From Candidatus Nitrotoga sp. MKT (GTDB taxonomy: Bacteria; Pseudomonadota; Gammaproteobacteria; Burkholderiales; Gallionellaceae), in assembly GCA_003402345.1 (NCBI GenBank), contig QFXH01000002.1, forward strand, positions 124,001 to 188,000: a DNA stretch of 64,000 nt, read 5' to 3'. Shown here in pieces: positions 9,716 through 19,421 of this stretch (positions within the stretch are counted from its first letter, which is position 1; each line of letters begins with the position of its first letter). A program made the translations under genes and the position numbers. The notes beneath the pieces were generated by a model. It did no database searches. It was not told the origin of the DNA and saw only the letters and a list, made by a program, of their open reading frames with translations.

Positions 9716-10234
9716 TTATTTCCTGCAATAAGTGACGAAATGATATTCCAGCGCCTGAGGGATTTCCTGGCTACATTGCTCGCGTACCAATTCCTGCCAT
9801 AATTTTTTATCAAATTCCGGAAAGTGCGTATCGCCCGCTACGTCTTGTCTGATTTCGGTGAGGTAGATCGTGTCCACTAACGGCATGGCCAATGCGTAGA
9901 GTTCAGCACCGCCGACGATAAAAATTTCATCATCCCCCGCACAAGCCTTTATCGCCTCTTCCAGTGAGTGCGCCATGATGCAGCCTTCAATTTTTAATGC
10001 ATCATTGCGTGTTACCACCACGGTAATGCGGCCGGGCAGCGGCTTGCCGATGGAATCGAAAGTCTTACGCCCCATGATCAGATGATGTCCCATGGTGAGC
10101 GATTTAAAGCGTTTAAGGTCTGCCGGAATGCGCCATGGCAGCGTGTTGTTGATTCCAATGGTCCGGTTACGAGCCATTGCAACAATGATCGCAAGCTTAC
10201 CCTTCCTCTTGCCCCCTCTTTCATCACTCGTCAT
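9716..10234 (-). CDS. folA: Dihydrofolate reductase
   Basis: A 172-residue NADPH-dependent enzyme that regenerates tetrahydrofolate. The N-terminal motif [20 protein letters not shown], the [15 protein letters not shown] cofactor segment and [13 protein letters not shown] are canonical. It overlaps thyA by 4 bp (ATGA) in the order thyA-folA, so the thymidylate synthase product dihydrofolate is recycled by the next gene in the operon. Confidence 0.96.
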   Translation of the reverse strand: MTSDERGGKRKGKLAIIVAMARNRTIGINNTLPWRIPADLKRFKSLTMGHHLIMGRKTFDSIGKPLPGRITVVVTRNDALKIEGCIMAHSLEEAIKACAGDDEIFIVGGAELYALAMPLVDTIYLTEIRQDVAGDTHFPEFDKKLWQELVREQCSQEIPQALEYHFVTYCRK

Positions 10235-11025
10235 ACAGCAACTACGGCTTTAATCGCCGGGTGTGGGTCGTAGCCATCCAGCGAAAAGTCCTCAAATTTA
10301 AAATCGAAGATATTTTTCACATCCGGATTGATGTGCATGACAGGTAGCGATCGCGGCTCGCGCGACAGTTGCAGCTCAGCCTGTTCCAGATGGTTGAGAT
10401 ACAGATGTGCATCGCCGAAAGTATGTACAAAATCGCCTGGTTTCAGACCGCATGCTTGCGCTATCATTAAAGTAAGCAACGCGTAAGATGCGATATTAAA
10501 CGGCACGCCCAGGAAAATATCCGCACTGCGCTGGTACAGCTGGCAGGAGAGCTTGCCATCAGACACATAAAACTGAAACAGCACATGGCAAGGCGCTAGC
10601 GCCATTTGATCCAGCTCCCCTGCATTCCAGGCGGAAACAATCAAGCGACGTGAATTGGGATTGCATTTAATTTGCTCTATAACATCTGAAATCTGGTCAA
10701 TAGTGCGACCATCCGATGCTGTCCATGAACGCCACTGCTTGCCATAAACCGGGCCAAGGTTGCCATCCTCGTCTGCCCATTCATCCCAAATTTTTACACC
10801 ATTTTCCTTAAGATAGCGGATATTGGTATCGCCCTGCAAAAACCATAGCAACTCATGGATGATGGATTTTAGGTGGCATTTTTTGGTGGTGACCAGCGGA
10901 AAGCCTTCTTCCAGATTAAAGCGCATCTGATAGCCGAATATGCTTACTGTGCCGGTGCCGGTGCGGTCGCTTTTTTTTGTGCCATGATTAAGCACATGTT
11001 TTATCAAATATAAATACTGGCGCAT
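10231..11025 (-). CDS. thyA: Thymidylate synthase
   Basis: 264 residues, the same length as the E. coli enzyme. It methylates dUMP to dTMP with methylene-tetrahydrofolate. The catalytic cysteine is in [12 protein letters not shown] (about residue 146), the phosphate-binding arginines in SDRTGTGT and [13 protein letters not shown], and the folate contact in [13 protein letters not shown]. It is the first gene of the thyA-folA operon, divergent from the aminopeptidase gene. Confidence 0.97.
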   Translation of the reverse strand: MRQYLYLIKHVLNHGTKKSDRTGTGTVSIFGYQMRFNLEEGFPLVTTKKCHLKSIIHELLWFLQGDTNIRYLKENGVKIWDEWADEDGNLGPVYGKQWRSWTASDGRTIDQISDVIEQIKCNPNSRRLIVSAWNAGELDQMALAPCHVLFQFYVSDGKLSCQLYQRSADIFLGVPFNIASYALLTLMIAQACGLKPGDFVHTFGDAHLYLNHLEQAELQLSREPRSLPVMHINPDVKNIFDFKFEDFSLDGYDPHPAIKAVVAV

Positions 11026-11095
11026 AAAGATTCAGGGAATAGGTGGTGACTGTTTGTATAATGCGAGTCAATGCAAAAAATTTATTGAGAACCAA

Positions 11096-12535
11096 ATGCT
11101 AGCACAACTTACACTTTCCCTGACGCTGCCCAAAAACCTGATTAACCAACATCTGCTGGTGCTGCTACCCAAAGCCAAGGCGCTACCCCAAGACTTGCCG
11201 CATAGCGACTTGCTCAAGACAGTGCTGACGCGACGCGGCCTCAAGGTCGATGAACTGACTAACTCACCGGTTTCTGCTAATGCCGCTAATGGCGCGTTGA
11301 TGGCCTGGACGATGCTAGATTTTTCCAAGGATGCCTTCGCTATCCAGACCCAAGTACGCAAAGCCATGCAATTGCTTCTGACAGAAATGCCCAAAAACAT
11401 TGCCATTGTGGTGCTGGGCGATCCTGCACAACGCAAGCTGGCTGCAGAGCTAGCTGTTTATGGTGCATGGGTGAATGGCGCCCTGTTGCCGGAACATAAG
11501 AAAATAGATAAACGCAAACCGCTGCGAAAAATTGAGCTATTTGGTTTTATCGACAAGCAAGCATTTGTATCACTCAAGGCACAGGCCGAAGGCAACTTTC
11601 TATGCCGCGAACTGACTGTCTCTCCGCCTAACGAGCTGACTCCAGCTCTATACCGGGCGCGAGTAAAAATACTCGCACAACAACATGGCTGGAAGCATGT
11701 GGAATTTGATCTTAAGAAACTGCGCAAGTTAGGCGCGGGTGCTTTCGTGGCTGTGGCACAGGGCAGCGCGGACGAAGATGCCGCCATCGTACATCTGCGC
11801 TACACTCATCCAAAAGCCAAGCAAACCATAGGATTGGTAGGCAAAGGTATTTGCTTCGATACCGGCGGACACAACTTGAAACCAGCGCGCTATATGCATG
11901 GCATGCATGAGGACATGAACGGGTCGGCCGTAGCACTCGGCATCTTGCTTGCCGCATCACAGAGCAAACTGGCGGTAAATATCGATTGCTGGCTGGCGAT
12001 CGCTCAAAACCACATCAGCCCCAAGGCGTACAAACAAAACGACATTGTGACTGCGCTGAACGGCACCACTATCGAAATTATTCACACCGATGCCGAAGGA
12101 CGCATGGTGCTAGCCGATACACTCACACTAGCGGCACGCGCCAAACCAGATTTGATAATTGACTTCGCCACCCTAACCGGCAGCATGGCCGTGGCCTTAG
12201 GCGCGCGCTACAGCGGCGTGTTGGGCAACCGCGATGAATTGTTACAGCGTGCAGTCAGTGTAGGCAAGCAAAGTGGCGAGCGTCTGTGCGCCTTCCCACT
12301 GGATGACGACTATGAAGCTGCACTGGATTCAAAAGTAGCTGACATCAAGCAATGCACGCTGGGCGGCGAGGCCGATCACATCTTGGCGACCCGTTTTCTT
12401 AAGCACTTTGTGGATGACACTCCTTGGCTGCATGTGGATTTATCCGCCAGTCGTTGTGAAGGCGGGCTGGGCGTAGTGGCGAGCGAAGTGACGGGATTTG
12501 GCGTAGCTTGGGGAGTACGAATGTTACAGGGCTAG
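11096..12535 (+). CDS. Leucyl aminopeptidase family (M17) metallopeptidase
   Basis: A 479-residue member of the PepA/M17 family of cytosolic dizinc aminopeptidases. All expected metal and catalytic residues can be matched: Lys and Asp in GKGICFDTGGHNLKP, Asp in HEDMNGSA, and Asp/Glu/Arg in HTDAEGRMVLADTL. The N-terminal domain is weakly conserved, and the central signature differs from the classic NTDAEGRL, so this is a divergent paralogue group rather than PepA itself. The start at ATG 11096 is preferred over a TTG at 11054, which has no ribosome binding site. It is convergent with cspA. Confidence 0.85.
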   Translation: MLAQLTLSLTLPKNLINQHLLVLLPKAKALPQDLPHSDLLKTVLTRRGLKVDELTNSPVSANAANGALMAWTMLDFSKDAFAIQTQVRKAMQLLLTEMPKNIAIVVLGDPAQRKLAAELAVYGAWVNGALLPEHKKIDKRKPLRKIELFGFIDKQAFVSLKAQAEGNFLCRELTVSPPNELTPALYRARVKILAQQHGWKHVEFDLKKLRKLGAGAFVAVAQGSADEDAAIVHLRYTHPKAKQTIGLVGKGICFDTGGHNLKPARYMHGMHEDMNGSAVALGILLAASQSKLAVNIDCWLAIAQNHISPKAYKQNDIVTALNGTTIEIIHTDAEGRMVLADTLTLAARAKPDLIIDFATLTGSMAVALGARYSGVLGNRDELLQRAVSVGKQSGERLCAFPLDDDYEAALDSKVADIKQCTLGGEADHILATRFLKHFVDDTPWLHVDLSASRCEGGLGVVASEVTGFGVAWGVRMLQG

Positions 12536-12671
12536 CGCCTAAGATAAATTAAGCACATCAGTAATATGCCTAGGCAGACAAATCCTCGCTACCTGCGAAA
12601 AAAATTGAATGGGTGTCCTACTCCAAGCTTGCACTGCAAACGTTAGCTCACAAGGGTTACCTTCCAGAAAT

Positions 12672-12705
12672 AAAAAGGCCCGGCATTTTCATGCCGGACC
12701 TTTTT
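12672..12705 (-). terminator. Rho-independent terminator of cspA (probably bidirectional)
   Basis: A 15-bp stem, AAAAAGGCCCGGCAT and its partner, with a 4-5 base loop is flanked by A and T runs. It pairs fully (one G-U) when read from the minus strand, just downstream of the cspA stop, and lies between two convergent genes. Confidence 0.85.
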
Positions 12706-12722
12706 ATTCAATCAAGAACCGA

Positions 12723-12926
12723 TTAAGGAGCTTGAATATTGGATGCTTGCTTACCTTTAGGGCCTTGTGTCACTTCAAAGGTAACCTTTTGACCCTCTTG
12801 AAGAGACTTAAAGCCACTCATATTAATTGCGGAAAAATGTGCAAACAAATCTTCGCTGCCATCATCCGGAGTAACAAAACCAAAACCTTTTGCGTCATTA
12901 AACCATTTTACTGTACCAGTTGCCAT
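12723..12926 (-). CDS. Cold-shock protein, CspA family
   Basis: A 67-residue OB-fold nucleic-acid-binding protein. It begins [20 protein letters not shown] with RNP1 (KGFGFV) and RNP2-like (DLFAHFSAI) motifs. An AAGGAAG site lies 5-11 bp upstream of the ATG (minus strand). The frame is open farther upstream, but the added residues are not Csp-like. Such proteins act as RNA chaperones. The leader is long, as usual for csp genes, and contains a GC hairpin. Confidence 0.95.
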   Translation of the reverse strand: MATGTVKWFNDAKGFGFVTPDDGSEDLFAHFSAINMSGFKSLQEGQKVTFEVTQGPKGKQASNIQAP

Positions 12927-12945
12927 GTGTATTACTTCCTTAACT

Positions 12946-12967
12946 AAAAACGGGGAACCCCCCCGCG
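12946..12967 (-). promoter_or_regulatory. GC hairpin followed by U5 in the csp leader
   Basis: In the minus-strand transcript CGGGG and CCCCG can pair around a GGGUU loop and are followed directly by five U residues, about 20 bases before the start codon. It resembles a short attenuator or a structure next to the ribosome binding site. The function is inferred. Confidence 0.4.
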
Positions 12968-13134
12968 AAACTATTTGAATCGAAGATTGCACATGGAAAA
13001 AACCAGTATCGCAAAAACTTTGAATCAAACGCCAGCCATCCTTATACACTAACCAGTTAACATTGTCAAGAAAATTCCAAAAACACGCTGGATTTTCCCG
13101 CAGCCGGGGGCTCAACGCAAGCTGGCGCATAGCT

Positions 13135-13362
13135 TATGGCACCGACCCGGTGATGGTATTAGATAATTTAGTTCAAGAAATCATGACCGAATATCCAAGC
13201 AGCATTTACTTTGCCACCAAACTAATTTTCGTGAACGACAACATGTTAGTGCGCTAGCTACATAACCAGACCGCACTGACCATGCAGCGCCACTTGCACT
13301 TGCGCGGACAACAGATGGTCATCTTGCTAATGAAGACTAAGTTAATTCTTGGATCTGCATAG
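13135..13362 (+). pseudogene. Decayed C-terminal fragment of a membrane permease (APC-superfamily-like)
   Basis: One frame reads through 13135-13362 with a single internal TAG (13255-13257). The peptide includes DNLVQEIMTEYPSSIYFA and, after the stop, LHNQTALTMQRHLHLRGQQ. I recall this block from the soluble C-terminal tail of APC-type permeases in Nitrosomonadales, but this is memory rather than a search. The membrane part is absent and there is no start. No neighbouring gene completes it. Confidence 0.4.
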
Positions 13363-13850
13363 GTAAGGCGCTCATCAGTCGACACCAAATTTAACATGGA
13401 AAAAATCCCATTTTAGGCGAGCGAAAAGTTAGCTATCGAAAACCATAAATTTAAAAATATTTGGATCACGCTGATTTAGAAATTATCCATAAACAAATCA
13501 GCATGTTAATCCAGAAAAAACATTGCGCTACACAGAAAAAGCTTCATGCGCCAGTGGCGTAATCCCGGTAATGTTCACTACGTCTGAGTATAAAGAAGTC
13601 GTCCCAAAACTTGGGCGCCAACGGGATAATGGAGCGTCTGTAACCACTCGTCCTTCAATTCTTCAACAATCGAGCGACGAGCGATGCAAGCTTCAATCTC
13701 CTCGATATAAACAAATTTCGCCGAAGCCGAATCAGTTTAGGGTAACAAATTTTTACTCTATACAACGGCATGAATACAAAGTAAAAAATATCACTCCTGA
13801 ATCTGACAAGAAAAATTTTTCGCAACAATATATTCTAGAATAATTCTGTA
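13363..13850. other. 488-bp region without a recognisable gene
   Basis: AT-rich, with an open frame of about 106 codons on the plus strand (13523-13843) that has no ribosome binding site, a low-complexity composition and no recognised domain. It is probably non-coding or decayed. Confidence 0.45.
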
Positions 13851-14336
13851 TTAGTGTTGATGCCCACCTTCGTCATGCGTATGACCATGCTCCAACTCTT
13901 CGGCAGTAGCGGCACGTACATTGGTAACAATACCTACAAAGTTTAACGTTTTGCCAGCAAGTGGATGGTTACCATCTACGGTCACTTCGGTATCCGTTAC
14001 ATCAACAACCGTGTAGAGCGAGTAATCGTCATCATCGCCATCTTCCACCCCTCCCTCGAACTGCATACCGATGGCAATTTCATCCGGAAACAAATTACGC
14101 GGCTCAACGCGCACTAAATCATGCTCATACTCTCCAAAAGCATCATCCGGTGACATCGTAATTTTAAGTTCAGCACCTATATCTTTGTTTTGTAGCGCCT
14201 CTTCCACAGTCGGAAATATGCCGTCATAACCACCGTGTAAATAGCTGATGGGATCTTCTGTCTTTTCCAACAGGCTACCGTTGGCATCAAATAACTCATA
14301 ACGCAACGATACAACAGTGTTTTTTGCAATTTTCAT
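13851..14336 (-). CDS. FKBP-type peptidyl-prolyl cis-trans isomerase, SlyD-like
   Basis: 161 residues. The FKBP core is split by an insert-in-flap domain, the SlyD arrangement: N-terminal VSLRYELFDANGSLLEKTED and PISYLHGGYDGIFP, the flap insert with DAFGEYEHDLVRVEPRNLFP, then NHPLAGKTLNF. The C-terminal tail contains five His with acidic residues (HGHTHDEGGHQH) and could bind nickel or other metals, as in SlyD. The isomerase and chaperone role is inferred from the family. It is a single gene, with an AAGGAG site upstream of the ATG. Confidence 0.92.
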   Translation of the reverse strand: MKIAKNTVVSLRYELFDANGSLLEKTEDPISYLHGGYDGIFPTVEEALQNKDIGAELKITMSPDDAFGEYEHDLVRVEPRNLFPDEIAIGMQFEGGVEDGDDDDYSLYTVVDVTDTEVTVDGNHPLAGKTLNFVGIVTNVRAATAEELEHGHTHDEGGHQH

Positions 14337-14776
14337 TTCAACTCCTTTATCAGATTGAGAATTTCATCGGCATGACCATAGCTTGCTTTGCTTGTCGATC
14401 ACAGAAGCGGGACATTCTATTAAATTTCTTATGTTCACTTACCTCTGTATCTCCATCCATTTTTTATAGAACACGTAACATTTTATGCAATTTTTGAATT
14501 CTACGTCTGAAAAAAATAGTATAGCTAGACCATAATTCACTACGAAATTAAGCGTAGACGAGGCATTCATCGCAATTACTTTGCATTTACCATCAAATTG
14601 ATAAAGCATCATCGATTAACGGTATCAACTATCAAATCACCATACGAATACATTTGTTAATTAATCTACAAATAATTCTCATAACTAAAGGTTGCATTCC
14701 TAATACGAATCGAATCTAGTTTCATTTGAATGAAAGTATTTTTGTGTCCGTTGGTGTAGGTATAATAATACCGATT
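14337..14776. other. 440-bp AT-rich divergent intergenic region
   Basis: This separates the slyD-like gene from the oxygenase gene. A TATAAT at 14761-14766 could be the -10 of the latter, which would leave a leader of only a few bases before the ATG at 14777. No clear -35 partner and no gene were found. Confidence 0.4.
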
Positions 14777-15913
14777 ATGAAAATTAATTCCTCCATGCTT
14801 GGTGGGTTAACGATAGAAGAGTTTTTAGGCGATTACTGGCAAAAAAAGCCCTTACTCATCCGCCAAGCATTTTCCAAATTTAATGGGTTGCTTGACCCAT
14901 TACAATTATTTGCCTTGGCTTGCACTGAGGATGTGCAGTCTCGCCTCGTAACCCAACGGCACGGTCAGTGGCACGTGCAAAATGGTCCATTTAAAACAAC
15001 AAAGTTCGATAGTTTGGGGAAAAGTAGGTGGACTGTGTTAGTGCAAGGAGTAAATCAGCACTTGCAAACAGCCACCGCGCTATTAAAAAATTTCAGCTTC
15101 ATCCCGCATGCGCGTTTGGATGATCTAATGGTGAGCTATGCTCCCAAAGGAGGAGGCGTTGGCCCACACTTCGATTCCTACGATGTATTTCTTTTGCAGG
15201 GCCAAGGCCATCGTCGCTGGCAAATTTCCGCTCAGCAAGATCGTACACTGGTAGAAGATGCGCCATTGAAAATTCTAAAACACTTCCAAATAGAAGAGGA
15301 GTGGGTGCTAGCACCAGGCGATATGCTCTATCTGCCACCACATTATGCCCATAATGGTATTGCCGAGAGCGATTGCATGACGTATTCCATTGGTTTTCGC
15401 ACCCCAACCTATCAGGAACTGGCAGAACAATTTTTGGTTTACTTGCAGGATAAAATTTGTTTGGACGGCATGTACGCCGATCCAGGCCTAAAAGTTCAGC
15501 GCCATCCCTCGGAAATTGGATCGGATATGCTTCGTCAGGTAGAACAGATCATTCGACGGGTACAATGGACCAAGCACGACATTGCCAATTTTCTCGGCAG
15601 CTATCTCAGCGATCCTAAACCACATATATTTTTTGATCCACCTACAAAACCACTTAGTCGCGCTCGTTTCAAACAAATAACACTAACCCGCAGCATAGTG
15701 ATGGCTCTAAAAACACAAATGTTGTGTCATAACGGCACGGTGTTCATTAACGGTACAGCGCACACCGTCAGCAAACTGGCCTATCGAGAATTACGTATGT
15801 TTGCCGATATGCGCAAGCTCGATTCCACTACGGATCTATCGAGAGAAGCATTCGAATTGCTTTATTCATGGTACACAGACGGTTATATTGATCTGTTACA
15901 AGCAGACGCATAG
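14777..15913 (+). CDS. Cupin/JmjC-type oxygenase, RoxA (YcfD)-like ribosomal protein hydroxylase
   Basis: 378 residues from the ATG at 14777. The Fe(II)/2-oxoglutarate site is visible as H-x-D in VGPHFDSYDVFLLQ and the distal His in LYLPPHYAHNG, followed by the Arg-containing strand SIGFRTPTY. The N-terminal FLGDYWQKKPLLIRQAF block and the helical/winged-helix C-terminal half are those of the RoxA family, which hydroxylates an arginine of ribosomal protein L16 in E. coli. A TTG-started extension at 14726 runs into the probable promoter and is unlikely. Confidence 0.85.
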   Translation: MKINSSMLGGLTIEEFLGDYWQKKPLLIRQAFSKFNGLLDPLQLFALACTEDVQSRLVTQRHGQWHVQNGPFKTTKFDSLGKSRWTVLVQGVNQHLQTATALLKNFSFIPHARLDDLMVSYAPKGGGVGPHFDSYDVFLLQGQGHRRWQISAQQDRTLVEDAPLKILKHFQIEEEWVLAPGDMLYLPPHYAHNGIAESDCMTYSIGFRTPTYQELAEQFLVYLQDKICLDGMYADPGLKVQRHPSEIGSDMLRQVEQIIRRVQWTKHDIANFLGSYLSDPKPHIFFDPPTKPLSRARFKQITLTRSIVMALKTQMLCHNGTVFINGTAHTVSKLAYRELRMFADMRKLDSTTDLSREAFELLYSWYTDGYIDLLQADA

Positions 15914-16150
15914 CTACACAATCCTCTTCCTTTATAACCTGATAGAATTAGCCCTCAACAAAGCCACGCACTCTCTGTGCAACGCTAGGGACAAATTTAC
16001 TCGATCACGACCTAACCAGTCTCGCCATCATCCCATGATTGCCTGTGCAATAGATGGTGCACCTCCTTCTTCTAGGGGAAACTCAATCGTATTTCAAATC
16101 ATCCGTCACCTTTTTCATAACCTTACATTAACGAAATTTTCGTTGTGCTC

Positions 16151-16179
16151 TTGAAATAAGTGCGTTCCGCCCTTATTAT
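16151..16179 (+). promoter_or_regulatory. sigma70-type promoter of groESL
   Basis: TTGAAA (16151-16156), a 17-bp spacer and TATTAT (16174-16179). The last base of the -10 is the first base of the CIRCE operator, so repressor binding would cover the transcription start. Confidence 0.75.
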
Positions 16180-16205
16180 TAGCACTCTCTAGCATCGAGT
16201 GCTAA
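16179..16205 (+). promoter_or_regulatory. CIRCE operator (HrcA binding site)
   Basis: A perfect inverted repeat TTAGCACTC-N9-GAGTGCTAA. This is the consensus CIRCE element bound by HrcA, and hrcA is encoded in this same window at 39920-40948. It lies about 50 bp upstream of groES. Confidence 0.97.
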
Positions 16206-16254
16206 ATAGAGATGTGGTTATTTTGTTAATTGTTTGTTTTAAGGAGAATAAAAC

Positions 16255-16545
16255 ATGTTGGTCCGTCCTTTGCATGATCGTGTCGTTATCAAGCGCATGG
16301 AAGAAGAACGTAAGACTGCGTCCGGAATTGTGATTCCTGACGCCGCTACCGAAAAGCCTGATCAAGGCGTAATCGTCGCTGTAGGCACCGGTAAATACGG
16401 TGATGACGGCAAATTACTCCCAATGTCTGTAAAAGTTGGCGATAAGGTTTTGTTCGGCAAACATGCCCGTCAAACTTTTAAGATAGAAGGCCAAGAATAC
16501 ATAACTATGCATGAAGAAGAAATTATTGGCGTAATCGAAGCTTAA
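16255..16545 (+). CDS. groES: Co-chaperonin GroES
   Basis: A 96-residue lid of the GroEL chamber. It has the N-terminal [14 protein letters not shown], the mobile-loop segment with [13 protein letters not shown], and a C-terminal [11 protein letters not shown] strong AAGGAG lies 9-14 bp upstream of the ATG. It is the first gene of the CIRCE-controlled operon. Confidence 0.98.
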   Translation: MLVRPLHDRVVIKRMEEERKTASGIVIPDAATEKPDQGVIVAVGTGKYGDDGKLLPMSVKVGDKVLFGKHARQTFKIEGQEYITMHEEEIIGVIEA

Positions 16546-16556
16546 TTTCAGATATA

Positions 16557-16605
16557 CGGTCTTTCCTGCCCTTCGGCAGGATGAGGTGACCTTCGGTAAA
16601 GACCG
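16557..16605 (+). repeat. Nested hairpin in the groES-groEL intergenic RNA
   Basis: An outer stem CGGTCTTT (16557-16564) pairs with AAAGACCG (16598-16605). Inside it CCTGCC (16565-16570) pairs with GGCAGG (16575-16580) around a CTTC loop. There is no U run, so it is not a terminator; it could be a processing or stability element between the two cistrons. Confidence 0.6.
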
Positions 16606-16611
16606 AAGTGA

Positions 16612-18306
<1,695 letters not shown>

Positions 18307-18336
18307 TTGTTGCGATTCATTTACCGCTGAATCTGA

Positions 18337-18366
18337 CAAACCCTGCCTTGAGCAGGGTTTGTTTTT
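18337..18366 (+). terminator. Rho-independent terminator of groESL
   Basis: A 10-bp perfect stem CAAACCCTGC/GCAGGGTTTG with a CTTGA loop, followed by TTTTT, 30 bp after the groEL stop. Confidence 0.92.
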
Positions 18367-18435
18367 GAAAACTGCAAACAGTAACGTTGACATTGCTGCG
18401 TAGTATGCCCTATATAAGGTTATCCAATTCTAAGG

Positions 18436-18464
18436 TTTCTTAAATTAAATTTTATCGTTATAAT
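18436..18464 (+). promoter_or_regulatory. Promoter of tRNA-Phe
   Basis: A consensus TATAAT at 18459-18464 lies about 15 bp upstream of the tRNA 5' end. A weak -35 (TTTCTT at 18436-18441) lies 17 bp farther up. Confidence 0.6.
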
Positions 18465-18478
18465 GCACACCTTCGCAT

Positions 18479-18554
18479 GGCCTGGTAGCTCAGTTGGTAG
18501 AGCAGTGGATTGAAGATCCTCGTGTCGGTGGTTCGATTCCGCCCCGGGCCACCA
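18479..18554 (+). tRNA. tRNA-Phe (GAA)
   Basis: A 76-nt cloverleaf with encoded CCA. The acceptor stem GGCCTGG/CCGGGCC contains one G-U pair. D stem GCTC/GAGC, anticodon loop TTGAAGA (anticodon GAA) and T arm GGTGG-TTCGATT-CCGCC are all identifiable. Two oddities stand out: base 37 is G, where bacterial tRNA-Phe normally has A, and the second pair of the anticodon stem (28-42) is a T.T mismatch. An integrase fragment follows 177 bp downstream, suggesting that the gene once served as an attachment site. Confidence 0.93.
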
Positions 18555-18731
18555 AATTATAGTTTTAGATGTTCCTGAAACTTCCAGAAAACCCCCACTG
18601 CATAATGCTTTCGGGTATTTTTAATACCTGAGCATTCCTTACTATTCCCTTGCTATCCGCAACAATTAACGAGACATATCTGGCGGTATCTGACATACCA
18701 TCAGTAGTCGAAGCCATCAATTAAGCAAATC

Positions 18732-18977
18732 GTGGCACTTACAGCGATAGAAATTAAAAACGCAAAGCCAAAAGATAAGCCCCAACAATTAACTGACGGG
18801 GACGGGATGTATCTGCTAATTCAGCCGAACAGTGCAAAGTATTGGCGTCTTGACTACCGCTTTGCTGGCAAACGTAAGACGCTAGCCCTTCTTGGCATGC
18901 ATCCTAAAACAAGCCTGTTAAACGCACGCGATAGGCGTAATGACGCGCGTAAATATTGGCAAACAAGCCGATCCTGA
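18732..18977 (+). pseudogene. Tyrosine-type phage/ICE integrase, N-terminal fragment
   Basis: An 81-codon piece of an integrase arm-binding domain (DUF4102 type) with a GTG start. It shows LTAIEIKNAKPKDKPQQLTD, GDGMYLLIQP, YWRLDYRFAGKRKTLALLG and LNARDRRNDARK. A frameshift after ARK breaks the frame: the next residues (ADPDD) continue one frame over before similarity ends. The core-binding and catalytic domains are gone. The location just 3' of tRNA-Phe is the usual integration site for such elements. Confidence 0.85.
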
Positions 18978-18980
18978 CGA

Positions 18981-19061
18981 CTCTCTCGACACGCCCATAA
19001 TCTTGCAGGCTTTAGAGACGTCTTGAAGTTCTGACGCAAAATCGAGTAATCCTGCTTTAAT
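18981..19061 (-). pseudogene. IS481-type transposase HTH scrap
   Basis: About 27 codons on the minus strand read IKAGLLDFASELQDVSKACK followed by IMGVSRE. This matches the N-terminal helix-turn-helix of the transposase remnant at 21710-22051 (GLLNLAAELGNVSCACK then VMGFSRD). It is wedged between the integrase fragment and the IS630 remnant. Confidence 0.6.
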
Positions 19062-19067
19062 GTGTCG

Positions 19068-19388
19068 ATGGTCGCCACCGTTACCAATCAGGGTAAGACA
19101 CATTGGATGATTATTGATGAGGCCTTCAATTCGGACAAACTAATCGAATTTCTGGAAGCGCTGACCCAAGATGCGGCGAAGAAAGTGTTTCTGCCCAGCT
19201 AAAGCCCTGGGCTAAACCTGGAAGAGAGGCTTAACGCTGACTTGAAGTACGCCATTTATTCAAAGGTTCGGATACGCAGTGAGGACAAGCTGAAAACCGC
19301 AACAACCGAACAGATGCAAACATTGGAAAAATCATCCGCGCGTGTCAAAAAATACTTTCGGGATGCTCGCGTGAAATATGCAGTATGA
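19068..19388 (+). pseudogene. IS630-family transposase, 3' fragment with deletion and stop
   Basis: A single frame from 19068 to the TGA at 19386-19388 reads TVTNQGKTHWMIIDEAFNSD, then EALTQDAAKKVFLPS, a TAA, and SPGLNLEERLNADLK to a C-terminal RDARVKYAV. The family has a continuous DDE domain with LDNLRVHH between KVFL and the LPSYSPxLNPxE motif. Here that segment, with a catalytic Asp, is deleted and the Tyr codon has become TAA. It is inactive. Confidence 0.8.
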
Positions 19389-19421
19389 AAACTTCAAACT
19401 TCAACTGGCCGGATCAATAGG

